From: Litoditis marina
Taxonomy: Eukaryota > Nematoda > Chromadorea > Rhabditida > Rhabditidae
Length of the DNA: 64,000 nt
Direction: 5' to 3'
Assembly: GCA_964036275.1 (NCBI GenBank)
Contig: OZ038437.1
Location: 12,828,638-12,892,637, forward strand
Of this stretch, positions 33,456 through 44,500 are shown one piece after another (the first letter of the stretch is position 1; each line of letters begins with the position of its first letter). Position numbers and translations under genes: made by a program. The notes under the pieces are model-generated. The model did not search any database, had not been told where the DNA came from, and worked only from the letters and a program-made list of their open reading frames with translations.

Positions 33456-33723
33456 CAATTCTACAACTAACCGGGTTTTTAGGTAACCTAACCGTTTTTT
33501 GGTAATCTCTTTTTCAGGTTACCTTGAAGGTAACCTGGAAGTAACCAGAAACTAAAATCTGGTTACCGTTCAAACTAACGGTAGAAACCAGGTTTTGCGT
33601 TAGAAAAACAGGTGACAAACTTCTAATTTTAGGTTATCAACCGGTTACCTATTGAGGTAACCTGAAAAACAGGTTAACAAAAAAGGGTTAGGATACCTAA
33701 AAACCCGGTTAGATATAGAATTC
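33456..33723. repeat. GGTTACC foldback MITE, copy 1
   Basis: Imperfect palindrome of GGTTACC/GGTAACC words. The left end (AACTAACCGGGTTTTTAGGT) mirrors the right end (ACCTAAAAACCCGGTTAG), with AATTCT just outside on both sides. Family members lie at 41096-41318, 54972-55216 and 62164-62398. Confidence 0.8.
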
Positions 33724-34329
33724 ACCGAAAAAGATTTGAATATAAAAGAGACGTTACAGTGAATTCTGTAGGTAAAGGTATGTGGTGAGTAAGGTTTACT
33801 CCACTAATGATACCATCGCGCGAGATGCTATCTTACAATTTATGAGCGGTGGTTGTCTTGAGTAGTGGCCCTCAGTAATGGGACACCGCGATAAAGCTAT
33901 TGGCCTAGATGGGAAAATATCGGCTAATATTATAGTAAGGCTATCTGACCATTCAAAACGTGATATTTGTCAGTTCTAGAACAAAATGTAAGTTTGACAA
34001 TATAAATATGAAAAGGTGTGTTTCTTGTATTGGAAAACTAATTCTTGAACAGAGAACGGAGAAAACTTAGTGTTAGAAATTCAGCCGATCACCCACTCGA
34101 GGCTGATGTCGTAGCAGTCTAAGCTGATGCAGTGGAGTTATAATGATAATATTAATCTTTTACCGCAAATATTTAGGCGGTGTGTTACTTTATTCACACA
34201 AATACAACCAAGACAGTGATCACAGACTGCCGATATTTTTATTTTCTCCTCTTGTATATCACATGCTTGCATGTAAAGAAATCGATCAATCAAATATTGT
34301 AATATTCATAGAGGGTAGTATCCGTAAAT
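33724..34329. other. Intergenic, possible diverged foldback-arm relic
   Basis: Short words resemble the big foldback arm (ACTAATGATACCATCG near 33801; GTAGCAGTCTAAGCTG near 34112), but no continuous alignment is visible. No gene was found. Confidence 0.3.
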
Positions 34330-34340
34330 GGGGGGGGGGG
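34330..34340 (+). repeat. G11 homopolymer
   Basis: An uninterrupted run of eleven G, followed by further GGTG/GGAGG groups to 34375. It is a candidate G-quadruplex-forming site. Confidence 0.9.
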
Positions 34341-35905
34341 ACTATGCATGGGTGTTGGAGTTGGAGGGGCAGAGACCGCAAGTCCGTTGACAGTTGTTCT
34401 GTAAAATGCATCGATATTGAATGCAAAACATGCAGCAAATTTTCGAAAAAAGACATAACTTTAAACGTCTTACTGTGCGTGTACAAAATACGACACACCG
34501 AATTTGCGCCTCCGATCAAAAATATTTGGGCGCGAAACTACCGTAATTCAAATTTGTAACTACTGTACTTAAGAACTTTACATTTTCTGGCAGCTCTTCG
34601 CTTGTTTGATCCCTTGTTCAATGGGATTGATGCAAACTATTGAATAATTAATGATTGCACTGATGTTAGAAGTCTTTTAAGTAATTGATCGCACACCTTC
34701 ATACCTATTATCACTGCAGATTTGGCAGTTCCAACTAATTATCACGTATCTTGACGAAAAAAAAAGGCGTCATAACAATTATAACCTAGTTACTTCGTCT
34801 GCAACACCTTCATCTATAGTTGGGAAAAAATCAAGATCACAAATATCTTTTTGAACTGGTCTCCACTCTCCATATCGAAAAACTGACAAGTATTTTACAC
34901 TAAGCTGTAACTGAACAAAATTGAATGTTCATGTTTATCCATTGCATGTTTTAAAAGGTTACGGGTACTGATAAGCCCGTTGAGGCTCTAGGACCAATCT
35001 CTGAACGTTCAGATAGTTGTCTCTTCCGCTCCAAACCGGATAACTTGTAAAAACCAGTTTATCCGTTGTGAGGGTCGCTTAGTTAGTATAGTTCGTTTCA
35101 CCAATCAATGTCCTTCTACAGTAATCTGTAAAATATTGAGGAGGATTTTTCTAAAGAAGAAATCATTATTTTGGTTTCAAACTTTCAGAGTTAGAAATAA
35201 AGGTAGAAAACACAATAGCAAAATTTTAAGTCATTCTGAAAACACCAAATTACCTAACGCGAACCTGGAAGTTTAGGCGGATTACTGTAGAGGGTTATAA
35301 GTGCGTGAAACAGACTATATTCAACATAAACAAATGTTTCCTTCAAATTGTTAATGACCTCAACTGGTGGTAAAATCAACCCGTGGATAAGGAATATATT
35401 AGAGCGCAGAATTTCCGCACAAATTTTGAAGCTGGTTGGAGAGAAGGTGCGTATTCATCTTGTTATGGTGCGTAATTGCAACACTATGATGAAAACAGCA
35501 CGTACATGTTATGATTTATGGACAACAATAATGCGGTAGTTGCTCATTTTTCGTATTACATCTAGTTTGAAAATAAAGTCAATACAATAGTCTGCGCATC
35601 CCATATTAGAAAACCTCGTGTAACGAAACTTCGCTTGAAGACATTTACTTCCCGTCCGATAGCTATATATGAATATAGGGTGTTCTTTGAAAAGGATGGG
35701 TAACAGGTAAACGCTTCTGTAAACTCGGCATATTGTCATATTGTTGGTTTTATTACTTGAACCAAACCCCTACAAAAAAACCAAACTAATGAGTGAAATC
35801 AATTTTTGATAGATAAATTATAATAGGTAAAGTTGATGATGCGAACAAAACAGTTATCATCTGTTGAATATAATTTACATATTACCCAACAATGGAAGCC
35901 AACTA
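34341..35905. other. Intergenic, nothing firm
   Basis: The only recognisable piece is 34480-34550 (TGTACAAAATACGACACACC), a diverged member of the repeat at 40650-40745 and 54575-54680. No supported ORF. Confidence 0.4.
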
Positions 35906-36285
35906 ATTATGCAACCGGGTTGCATATGCAACCGAAATGCAATTAGGTTGCATGTGTTCGAAACCATTGGTTGCTCTCAAATGCAACCTGGTTGCATCTC
36001 AAATGCAACCAAAATCAGTTAACATAACCAGAAAGGTAAATTTGGTTGTATTTGAAAAGCAACCAAAAGTTTTGTACACATGCAACCTGCACCCGTAGCA
36101 AAGTCTCATGAAAAGCTCACCTTCGTGCTGAACTTTCTGCTCACCACCTCGCCCAGGTTTGGGTCACCTGCACTATGCTTATACATAAGAAGTTGGCAAC
36201 TATGTGGCCAGAATGTAACCAGGTTCTCGGTCAGGTTCAGCTCACAACTTGCATGATTTTGCTACGGTACCTGGTTGCATGTGTA
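35906..36285. repeat. TGCAACC/GGTTGCA palindromic repeat region
   Basis: Dense alternation of GCAACC and GGTTGC words (GCAACCGGGTTGCATATGCA at 35911 onward, again near 35975-36010 and 36055-36085, last near 36272). It behaves like an imperfect foldback MITE. Confidence 0.65.
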
Positions 36286-36720
36286 AACCACCAACAATGG
36301 ATTATCATCGCTTACTTGTATTTGTTTGGGAGAATACTCTCAATCGGACACAAGAGAATATTTTAAAGAATACTGTATTAACTAGAGTCGAAAAAGGCGG
36401 AAAGAGTTTGGTCCACGCACATTTATACCTCTACAGTCTACAGTAATATGCTTAAACTCCCAGGTCGAAGTTTGGTATGTTGCCGATTTTGGATTTCCTA
36501 TCAAATTTGGTAGCCTCTACTACTACAAACTCTGGAAGATTGAAACCGATGTGGTGAATAGATCAACACCTCCTGATTATTTGACGGATTACTGTGGAAG
36601 GACATAGATTTGGGAAACAGAGCATACCTTCACGTAGGGCTCCCTCGCAATGTCCGTACAGATTGATGGGTTTATGGCGCAGTCGGGTTCGACGTCCACA
36701 CATCCTTCTGAAAAGACTAC

Positions 36721-36892
36721 AGTCGTCGCCAACGGAAAGGCAGGACGTTAATGTATATATTACTTTCCGCTGTGTACGCACACAGGTCGTTGATTCCAAA
36801 GTTTGCCGGTTATGTGATCTAGTACCGCAATGGTTAGCGCCCTGCTACGAAACTTTTCCTCGCCGGTTCGATTCCGGCGAGAGGCAGAAACT
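36721..36892 (+). repeat. tRNA-derived SINE-like repeat, copy 1
   Basis: It shares its full length with 55420-55592. It contains an exact tRNA-type B box (GGTTCGATTCC, 36865-36875) within a T-arm hairpin (GCCGG...CCGGC) and an A-box-like TAGTACCGCAATGG at 36820-36833. The 3' acceptor sequence has no partner upstream, so it is not a functional tRNA. The common 5' head (AGTCGTCGCCAAC, then AAAGGC) extends about 100 bp before the A box. Confidence 0.6.
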
Positions 36893-36959
36893 ATTGAATA
36901 TGGCACTCACTATATCGCCTTCAGAATGTACAGAGGAAACATTTTTAATATAAGAAATA

Positions 36960-37680
36960 ACAGAATATAAAGGTCAATATTGAATAATGAAATAAACCGA
37001 GCGTACAAAACTTGTGTAAAGTCAATAGGTCGGTTTGACGCGAGCAGTTTGCGTTTTCATTGAGACAACCGACGGCGTATAGGTTTGGTCAAACCGCTGT
37101 GGACACCAAACCATCAATTTTGTAAGGGGCGGGGTTGGGCGACAAGCGAGCTAGTCTGCGTATCATCGGTCTACACACTCTCTCAACTGCTGGCAAGTAA
37201 TCAATGGCCGCTCGTCCTGCATCGCTCGATCAATCGAACCCTCTGCTGTCTTTATGGGGAAAATGGCAACTATACCAATCCCTCAAAAACTCTTGAAATA
37301 CCTCGTGAGCTATATCTAACGAGCTTCTGATTGTATTCCACTGATTCTGCTGCAACCTTGGGAGGTCACGAGTAGCTCATGAAGTGCGAACCTCATAGGA
37401 ACTCATGAGGTTGGAGGAATCGTTACGTCGCCTGGTTTGAGAAAAGGGGGTTCGAGAAGAAATTGGTAGAATTGAGCATACCGAATAAGCAGAATCCGCA
37501 AGAAGCGGGACAGTCGGCGGCAATTGTCTCTACCAGCTGAGGATCGTTACACATAGATTCTGTCACATTGTTACAGGGAATGCGAGGGTCTAGAACAAGT
37601 GAGTTATTATTTATCTGAACGAGTTCATTCGGGACCTTATCTGTTTCGGTAACTAAACTAAGTATTGTGTTCCTGACGTC
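36960..37680. other. Intergenic, nothing recognised
   Basis: GC-richer patch at 37030-37260 without a convincing ORF. A loose similarity of 37165-37210 to 40190-40245 was seen and is too weak to call. Confidence 0.4.
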
Positions 37681-37685
37681 CTTCA

Positions 37686-38175
37686 GGATTCTGGAGACCA
37701 GATGACGTCATTTTTGAAAAGTGCAAAGTTGACGTCAAATATATTTTCAAATGATGGTAATATCTTGGAAAGGGTCAATTAACAGTGAAACTCAATCTAA
37801 GAGCGTATTCTGGGATTCAGAAGGCCAGATGACGTCAACTTTTTAGAGTGCAGAATTAACGTGAAATATATTTGCGAATGCTGAAAATATCTCAAAAATG
37901 GTAGATTAACGATGAAGCTTCATCTAAATATGACTTATTCTGGAATTCAGAAGGCCAGATGACGTCAACTTTTAAAAAAATTAACGTGAAATATGTTTTC
38001 GAATGCTGAAAATTTTCTTAAAAATGGTCAGTTCACGATAAAACATCATGCAAACATGGCGTATTCTGGGATTCTGAAGAGCAGATAAAGTAAGTTTTTA
38101 GAACTGCAATGTTGACGTCATATTTTTTTCGAATGATGGTAATTCTTGACAAGTGGTTCATTGAGAAAACAATTT
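37686..38175 (+). repeat. Four diverged tandem copies of a ~127-bp unit
   Basis: Copies start at about 37686, 37813, 37942 and 38069 with GGATTC(T/A)GAAG-type words. They continue through CCAGATGACGTCAACTTTT, GACGTCAAATAT and AATGCTGAAAAT. Divergence is considerable. The TGACGTCA core is CRE-like, but no function is implied. Confidence 0.8.
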
Positions 38176-38232
38176 TATCTGCACCGTACATATCAAACTA
38201 CATACCTACGGCATGTATACAAAAAGAGAAAA

Positions 38233-38951
38233 ATTCATGAAAAAGTGGGGGCCCAACGACTGTGAGATTTGTCTTCTGTTGTGCGCCCCTCAGACAGCTA
38301 CTCTCAAATGGAGCAGCTACTGCTACAAAAACCAAAAAATACTAATATACTCAAGTATAACTGTTTATTACAAACATACAAAAGTGGTAAAGTATTTTTC
38401 AAACCTGTAAACTAGAATTAAATAACCGAAAAATACTGATATACTCAAGTATAACTGTTCATTACAAACATACAAAAGTCGTAAAATATTTTCTCAAACC
38501 TGTGAACTAGAATCTACAAATCACAGATGTTAACTCAACGTAGTCAATTATAGAGTTCCTGGTTTTGTGCACAATGGTTGGTGTTTTTGATCATTACTTC
38601 AATTCTAGAGTGCTGTAACGTTTGGTATATTATTCAACAGTTGTTCTCTCTTTCGCAACTGTGACTTGTAGATTCTAGTTTACAGGTTTGAGATAATATT
38701 TTACGACTTTTGTATGTTTGTAATGAACATTTATACTTGAGTATATGAGTATTTTTCGGTTATTTAATTCTAGTTTACAGGTTTGAAAAAATATTTACCA
38801 CTTTTGTATGTTTGTAATAAACAGTTATACTTGAGTATATTAGTATTTTTCGGTTTTTGTAGCAGTAGCTGCTCCATTTGAGAGTAGCTGTGTAAGGGAC
38901 GCACAGCAGAAGACAAATCTCACAGTCGTTGGGCCCCACTTTTTCATGAAT
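38233..38951. repeat. 719-bp inverted-repeat element with internal direct repeats
   Basis: The left end (TTCATGAAAAAGTGGGGGCC) mirrors the right end (GGCCCCACTTTTTCATGAA). Arms run 38233-38529 and about 38655-38951 around a ~125-bp loop. Each arm holds two direct copies of a ~92-bp block (AAAAATACT, TATACTCAAGTATAACTGTT, CAAACCTGT). Non-autonomous MITE-like. Confidence 0.85.
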
Positions 38952-39064
38952 ATTGGATAGGAATCACTTGGACTGGTTGTTTCAAATTAGGTTTGTTAGG
39001 TAAGATTCGTTAAGTTAATTAGGTTAGAGTAAAAAAAGAAGATATCAATTTCTCTTGAGCAGCT

Positions 39065-40359
39065 CTATAATATGAGCTTTCTTTTCTGGCCCCCTTGATA
39101 AGATACTGAATAGAAATCACTTGGGATGTTTGTGCAGTTGTATGCGGGAGTCCTGCAGCAGTATCCACAAGTCTTTGGACAGTATTTCATTGCGAATCGC
39201 TTCACGTCAGCATTCGGTTTTCCGTCGATACCCTGCAGAATAGTTTTAGATCCACTCTTACGCTGATTGGATGATTGGAGAAATATCGCACCACAATAAG
39301 AGAAATACATGCAACCGGGTTGGATGTACCCAAAAAGCAGCAGGTTCCTGGTTTGTCGTGCTTTGACGAATCGATCAAAACAACAGAAACTAAGGTTTTC
39401 AAAGTCAACTCGACTTGAAAAAATACGAAAATGTTCGACTTGATTCGAACTAGAAACTCGAAAACTCGATTTTCACCCAAACTCGATAACTCGATCTCAG
39501 AACCTTGGCAACTCGAGCTTCTGAACTCGATTTGAGTAGGACGATTATGTGATCCAATCCCAACGCTTCAGTCTTTCAAACTGCAATAAATTACTCAGTA
39601 GCTGTTTAAAGGACCGTTGACACGGGATTGGACCACATAGTCGTCCTACTTTAACAACCCTAAAACTAACTAAGAAGCATCCATAGGGTCTGTCGCTCGA
39701 ATCGCCAGAGTAGAGGAATGGAAAGAGTACCAAGCTACGACACAGTCCATCCGACAATACGTTCGCGCAGTCGGTTGCCGAGGGCAAATACTGAAAAAGG
39801 AAATAAAACACTTCTTCTGTAGTTAGCATAGTAGTAGAGTGAACCTTGGAATGCGGACATGCTGAGATGTTCACGTTTGCCTTCGGGAATTCTGCTCGTT
39901 TTTGCCGCATCAAGATTCTCGCATAACTATTTCTTAGAAGGAACATGAATATGTTCCCAGAACTTCTCTCTTTCACCTAATCCAAGCTACTTAAGCGATG
40001 TAGGACCGTAAAAGATGTGCCTTTTGAAGTTTTGAATGCCGTAAAACTCGGAAATTTCTTGGCACATTTTTTGGGTAAATATTTTTTTTTCCAATTCCTC
40101 AGTGGAAATGACAGCTCAGAAAGGTTGCGCCAATTTTATGCGATCAGCAAGCTACAAAGGCGATTGAGGGCGCAGACCAATGAGGCGGCTTGCATCTGCG
40201 TCTCTCTGACCTGCACACTCTCTCGTCTAGCTTATTGGCTGGGAATTATCTGAATGATGATGTACCCACCCGGCCACCTTTAGTGCAATCGGTGTCTTTT
40301 GGATACGCCGTAACGGAGCCAAGAAGTATGGCAGCCAGAACAAACTTGGCACTTCGCAT
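39065..40359 (-). CDS. Candidate secreted ShK-like domain protein, fragmented
   Basis: Minus strand. An exon from ATG 40359 to about 40270 encodes a clear signal peptide (MRSAKFVLAAILLGSVTA) and the start of the mature protein, ending at GTGGGT. An exon from 39790 (after TTTTTCAG) contains DCANVLSDGLC, like the first half of an ShK/SXC cysteine module. An exon from about 39237 (after TTCTGCAG) has FAMKYCPKTCGYCC, the typical ShK C-terminal motif, and stops at 39065. These modules are common in secreted nematode proteins. The intron between the halves contains the ACTCGAAA-type element at 39385-39660. Middle exons and phases are unresolved, so this may be a pseudogene. Confidence 0.45.
39385..39660. 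repeat. ACTCGAAA-type element, degenerate copy
   Basis: AACTCGACTTGAAAAAATAC through AAACTCGAAAACTCG words, then a unique part with an internal inverted pair (ACGATTATGTGATCCAATCCC and GGATTGGACCACATAGTCGT), ending TTTAACAACCCTAAA. It shares the terminal word and motif with 11706-12335. Confidence 0.7.
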
Positions 40360-40635
40360 TCTTCTGAACTGTCACCAGAGATAGATTATGGGTCACAAAA
40401 AATATGAGGGAATGTTACAAAACTCGATCCTGTTTCCATGAAATGACTATCGGTAGATAATGTTATGACTTGTTCAGCAACGTTTCAGTGATAATTCCGT
40501 GATTGTAAAAACATATAGTTTGCATGCTTCGGAGAAAAAACTGAAATCAGATTGAAGTCACGTGAAATCGGGATGAAAAGTGGATGAGTCTCAGTATGAG
40601 CGATGTGAACCAAAACGTTGTTGAGTGGAAGTTTT

Positions 40636-40750
40636 TGGCCGCTTCTCTTTTATAATATGCGTGTACAAAAAACGACACCCTCATTTCGCGCGGAAAAGGC
40701 ACAGGGGGCGGGGCTTAGAAATGGCGGGAAAAACCAATTCAAATATTTCT
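40636..40750 (+). repeat. ~110-bp interspersed repeat, copy 1
   Basis: CGCTTCTCTTTTATAA, then GTGTACAAAAAACGACACC, CATTTCGCGCGGAAAA and GGGCGGGGCTTAGAAATGGC. It matches 54572-54685 in inverted orientation with few differences. A diverged piece lies at 34480-34550. Confidence 0.85.
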
Positions 40751-40984
40751 GGCTGATTTGCTCATTTTCGATGAAAATTCGATATTTTTGTACAAAAGTG
40801 GATTGTTCGATGGAATACTAAATCGGAATTCGTATGTAAAATTGAAACTAATAATTTATATTTTCTTCTTCTGCGAAGGATAAAAAATTCATTTTTTCGT
40901 AGTCAATCGATAATCAATATATATATTTTACTGCTTAATATCAATGGTTGAGTAGTTTGAACCATAATAACAAACACTTTTGCT
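40751..40984. other. Intergenic, nothing recognised
   Basis: AT-rich spacer before the satellite edge. Confidence 0.4.
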
Positions 40985-41095
40985 TGTTCTAGGTATGTTG
41001 AGCTCTCTTTTGAGTTATTTTGGGTAGAAACTCACTGAGACAGCTCAAACTACAGCGGAAACTGCTCAAATCTAAGGCAAATGCCACAAGGAACC

Positions 41096-41318
41096 GCGAA
41101 TTTCGTTAACCCTGACAGATAACCGTTAACCATTTAACCAATTTTTACAGTTAACCATTTAACCATTTTTCTATTAACCCTTTGGTAACCCTTTTTTCTA
41201 ACGTCTTTTGGGCGAAGTTCGCGGTTACCAAGTGGTTAACAAAAGTGTTAACCATTTTTTTGGTTAACGGTTAACTGGCGCGGTTAACAAAAAACACGTT
41301 TAAATAAAGAATTCGCCA
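41096..41318. repeat. GGTTAACC foldback MITE, copy 2, inserted in the satellite edge
   Basis: GTTAACC/GGTTAAC words from AATTTCGTTAACCCTGAC to AAAGAATTCGCC. It sits inside a decayed satellite unit, splitting CTCAAATCTAAG from the continuation AATCTAAGCAGG, so it inserted after the unit formed. Confidence 0.75.
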
Positions 41319-41586
41319 ATCTAAGCAGGTTGAGACCAATCCATGAAAATACGAGGGATAGTTCAACTCGTTCACTAATTCTGTCTAGAATAGTCTCTCA
41401 TAGATTGTTTTGAGTAGAAACTCACTGAGACAGCTCAAACTGTAGCGGGAACAGCACAAATCTAAGCAGGTAGAGACCAAACTATGAAAATCTTGGGAAT
41501 AGTTCAACTTGTTCACTAATTCTGTCTAGAATCGTTTCTCATGGGTTCTTTTTTGGCAGAGACACTCTGAGACAGCTCCAACTATA

Positions 41587-44500
41587 GTGGAAACAGTTAG
41601 AACTAGGGCATACTTCGTTCAAACTACATCAAACCAAGGAATGGTGTGTCTGGTTGGGTATTCTCGTCTAGAACTGTCCCTCTTGGGTAGCTTTGAGAAA
41701 CAACTCACTGAGAGAACTCCATTTATAGTGAAAACAGTTAGAACTAGGGCATACTTCGTTCAAACTACATCAAACCAAGGAATGGTGTGTCTGGTTGGGT
41801 ATTCTCGTCTAGAACTGTCCCTCTTGGGTAGCTTTGAGAAACAACTCACTAAGAGAGCTCCATTTATAGTGAAAACAGTTAGAACTAGGGCATACTTCGT
41901 TCAAACTACATCAAACCAAGGAATGGTGTGTCTGGTTGGGTATTCTCGTCTAGAACTGTCCCTCTTGGGTAGCTTTGAGAAACAACTCAATGAGAGAACT
42001 CCATTTATAGTGAAAACAGTTAGAACTAGGGCATACTTCGTTCAAACTACATCAAACCAAGGAATGGTGTGTCTGGTTGGGTATTCTCGTCTAGAACTGT
42101 CCCTCTTGGGTAGCTTTGAGAAACAACTCAATGAGAGAACTCCATTTATAGTGAAAACAGTTAGAACTAGGGCATACTTCGTTCAAACTACATCAAACCA
42201 AGGAATGGTGTGTCTGGTTGGGTATTCTCGTCTAGAACTGTCCCTCTTGGGTAGCTTTGAGAAACAACTCACTGAGAGAGCTCCATTTATAGTGAAAACA
42301 GTTAGAACTAGGGCATACTTCGTTCAAACTACATCAAACCAAGGAATGGTGTGTCTGGTTGGGTATTCTCGTCTAGAACTGTCCCTCTTGGGTAGCTTTG
42401 AGAAACAACTCAATGAGAGAACTCCATTTATAGTGAAAACAGTTAGAACTAGGGCATACTTCGTTCAAACTACATCAAACCAAGGAATGGTGTGTCTGGT
42501 TGGGTATTCTCGTCTAGAACTGTCCCTCTTGGGTAGCTTTGAGAAACAACTCAATGAGAGAACTCCATTTATAGTGAAAACAGTTAGAACTAGGGCATAC
42601 TTCGTTCAAACTACATCAAACCAAGGAATGGTGTGTCTGGTTGGGTATTCTCGTCTAGAACTGTCCCTCTTGGGTAGCTTTGAGAAACAACTCACTAAGA
42701 GAGCTCCATTTATAGTGGAAACAGTTAGAACTAGGGCATACTTCGTTCAAACTACATCAAACCAAGGAATGGTGTGTCTGGTTGGGTATTCTCGTCTAGA
42801 ACTGTCCCTCTTGGGTAGCTTTGAGAAACAACTCACTGAGAGAACTCCATTTATAGTGAAAACAGTTAGAACTAGGGCATACTTCGTTCAAACTACATCA
42901 AACCAAGGAATGGTGTGTCTGGTTGGGTATTCTCGTCTAGAACTGTCCCTCTTGGGTAGCTTTGAGAAACAACTCAATGAGAGAACTCCATTTATAGTGA
43001 AAACAGTTAGAACTAGGGCATACTTCGTTCAAACTACATCAAACCAAGGAATGGTGTGTCTGGTTGGGTATTCTCGTCTAGAACTGTCCCTCTTGGGTAG
43101 CTTTGAGAAACAACTCAATGAGAGAACTCCATTTATAGTGAAAACAGTTAGAACTAGGGCATACTTCGTTCAAACTACATCAAACCAAGGAATGGTGTGT
43201 CTGGTTGGGTATTCTCGTCTAGAACTGTCCCTCTTGGGTAGCTTTGAGAAACAACTCACTAAGAGAGCTCCATTTATAGTGGAAACAGTTAGAACTAGGG
43301 CATACTTCGTTCAAACTACATCAAACCAAGGAATGGTGTGTCTGGTTGGGTATTCTCGTCTAGAACTGTTCCTCTTGGGTAGCTTTGAGAAACAACTCAC
43401 TGAGAGAACTCCATTTATAGTGAAAACAGTTAGAACTAGGGCATACTTCGTTCAAACTACATCAAACCAAGGAATGGTGTGTCTGGTTGGGTATTCTCGT
43501 CTAGAACTGTCCCTCTTGGGTAGCTTTGAGAAACAACTCAATGAGAGAACTCCATTTATAGTGAAAACAGTTAGAACTAGGGCATACTTCGTTCAAACTA
43601 CATCAAACCAAGGAATGGTGTGTCTGGTTGGGTATTCTCGTCTAGAACTGTCCCTCTTGGGTAGCTTTGAGAAACAACTCAATGAGAGAACTCCATTTAT
43701 AGTGAAAACAGTTAGAACTAGGGCATACTTCGTTCAAACTACATCAAACCAAGGAATGGTGTGTCTGGTTGGGTATTCTCGTCTAGAACTGTCCCTCTTG
43801 GGTAGCTTTGAGAAACAACTCACTAAGAGAGCTCCATTTATAGTGGAAACAGTTAGAACTAGGGCATACTTCGTTCAAACTACATCAAACCAAGGAATGG
43901 TGTGTCTGGTTGGGTATTCTCGTCTAGAACTGTCCCTCTTGGGTAGCTTTGAGAAACAACTCACTGAGAGAACTCCATTTATAGTGAAAACAGTTAGAAC
44001 TAGGGCATACTTCGTTCAAACTACATCAAACCAAGGAATGGTGTGTCTGGTTGGGTATTCTCGTCTAGAACTGTCCCTCTTGGGTAGCTTTGAGAAACAA
44101 CTCACTAAGAGAGCTCCATTTATAGTGAAAACAGTTAGAACTAGGGCATACTTCGTTCAAACTACATCAAACCAAGGAATGGTGTGTCTGGTTGGGTATT
44201 CTCGTCTAGAACTGTCCCTCTTGGGTAGCTTTGAGAAACAACTCAATGAGAGAACTCCATTTATAGTGAAAACAGTTAGAACTAGGGCATACTTCGTTCA
44301 AACTACATCAAACCAAGGAATGGTGTGTCTGGTTGGGTATTCTCGTCTAGAACTGTCCCTCTTGGGTAGCTTTGAGAAACAACTCAATGAGAGAACTCCA
44401 TTTATAGTGAAAACAGTTAGAACTAGGGCATACTTCGTTCAAACTACATCAAACCAAGGAATGGTGTGTCTGGTTGGGTATTCTCGTCTAGAACTGTCCC

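Noticed and set aside
34143..34559. 138-codon plus-strand ORF
   Set aside because: It runs through the G11 tract and a repeat fragment and has no domain or codon pattern.
36818..36892. Functional tRNA gene
   Set aside because: A and B boxes are present but no acceptor stem can be closed, and the sequence is part of a longer repeat also found at 55420-55592.
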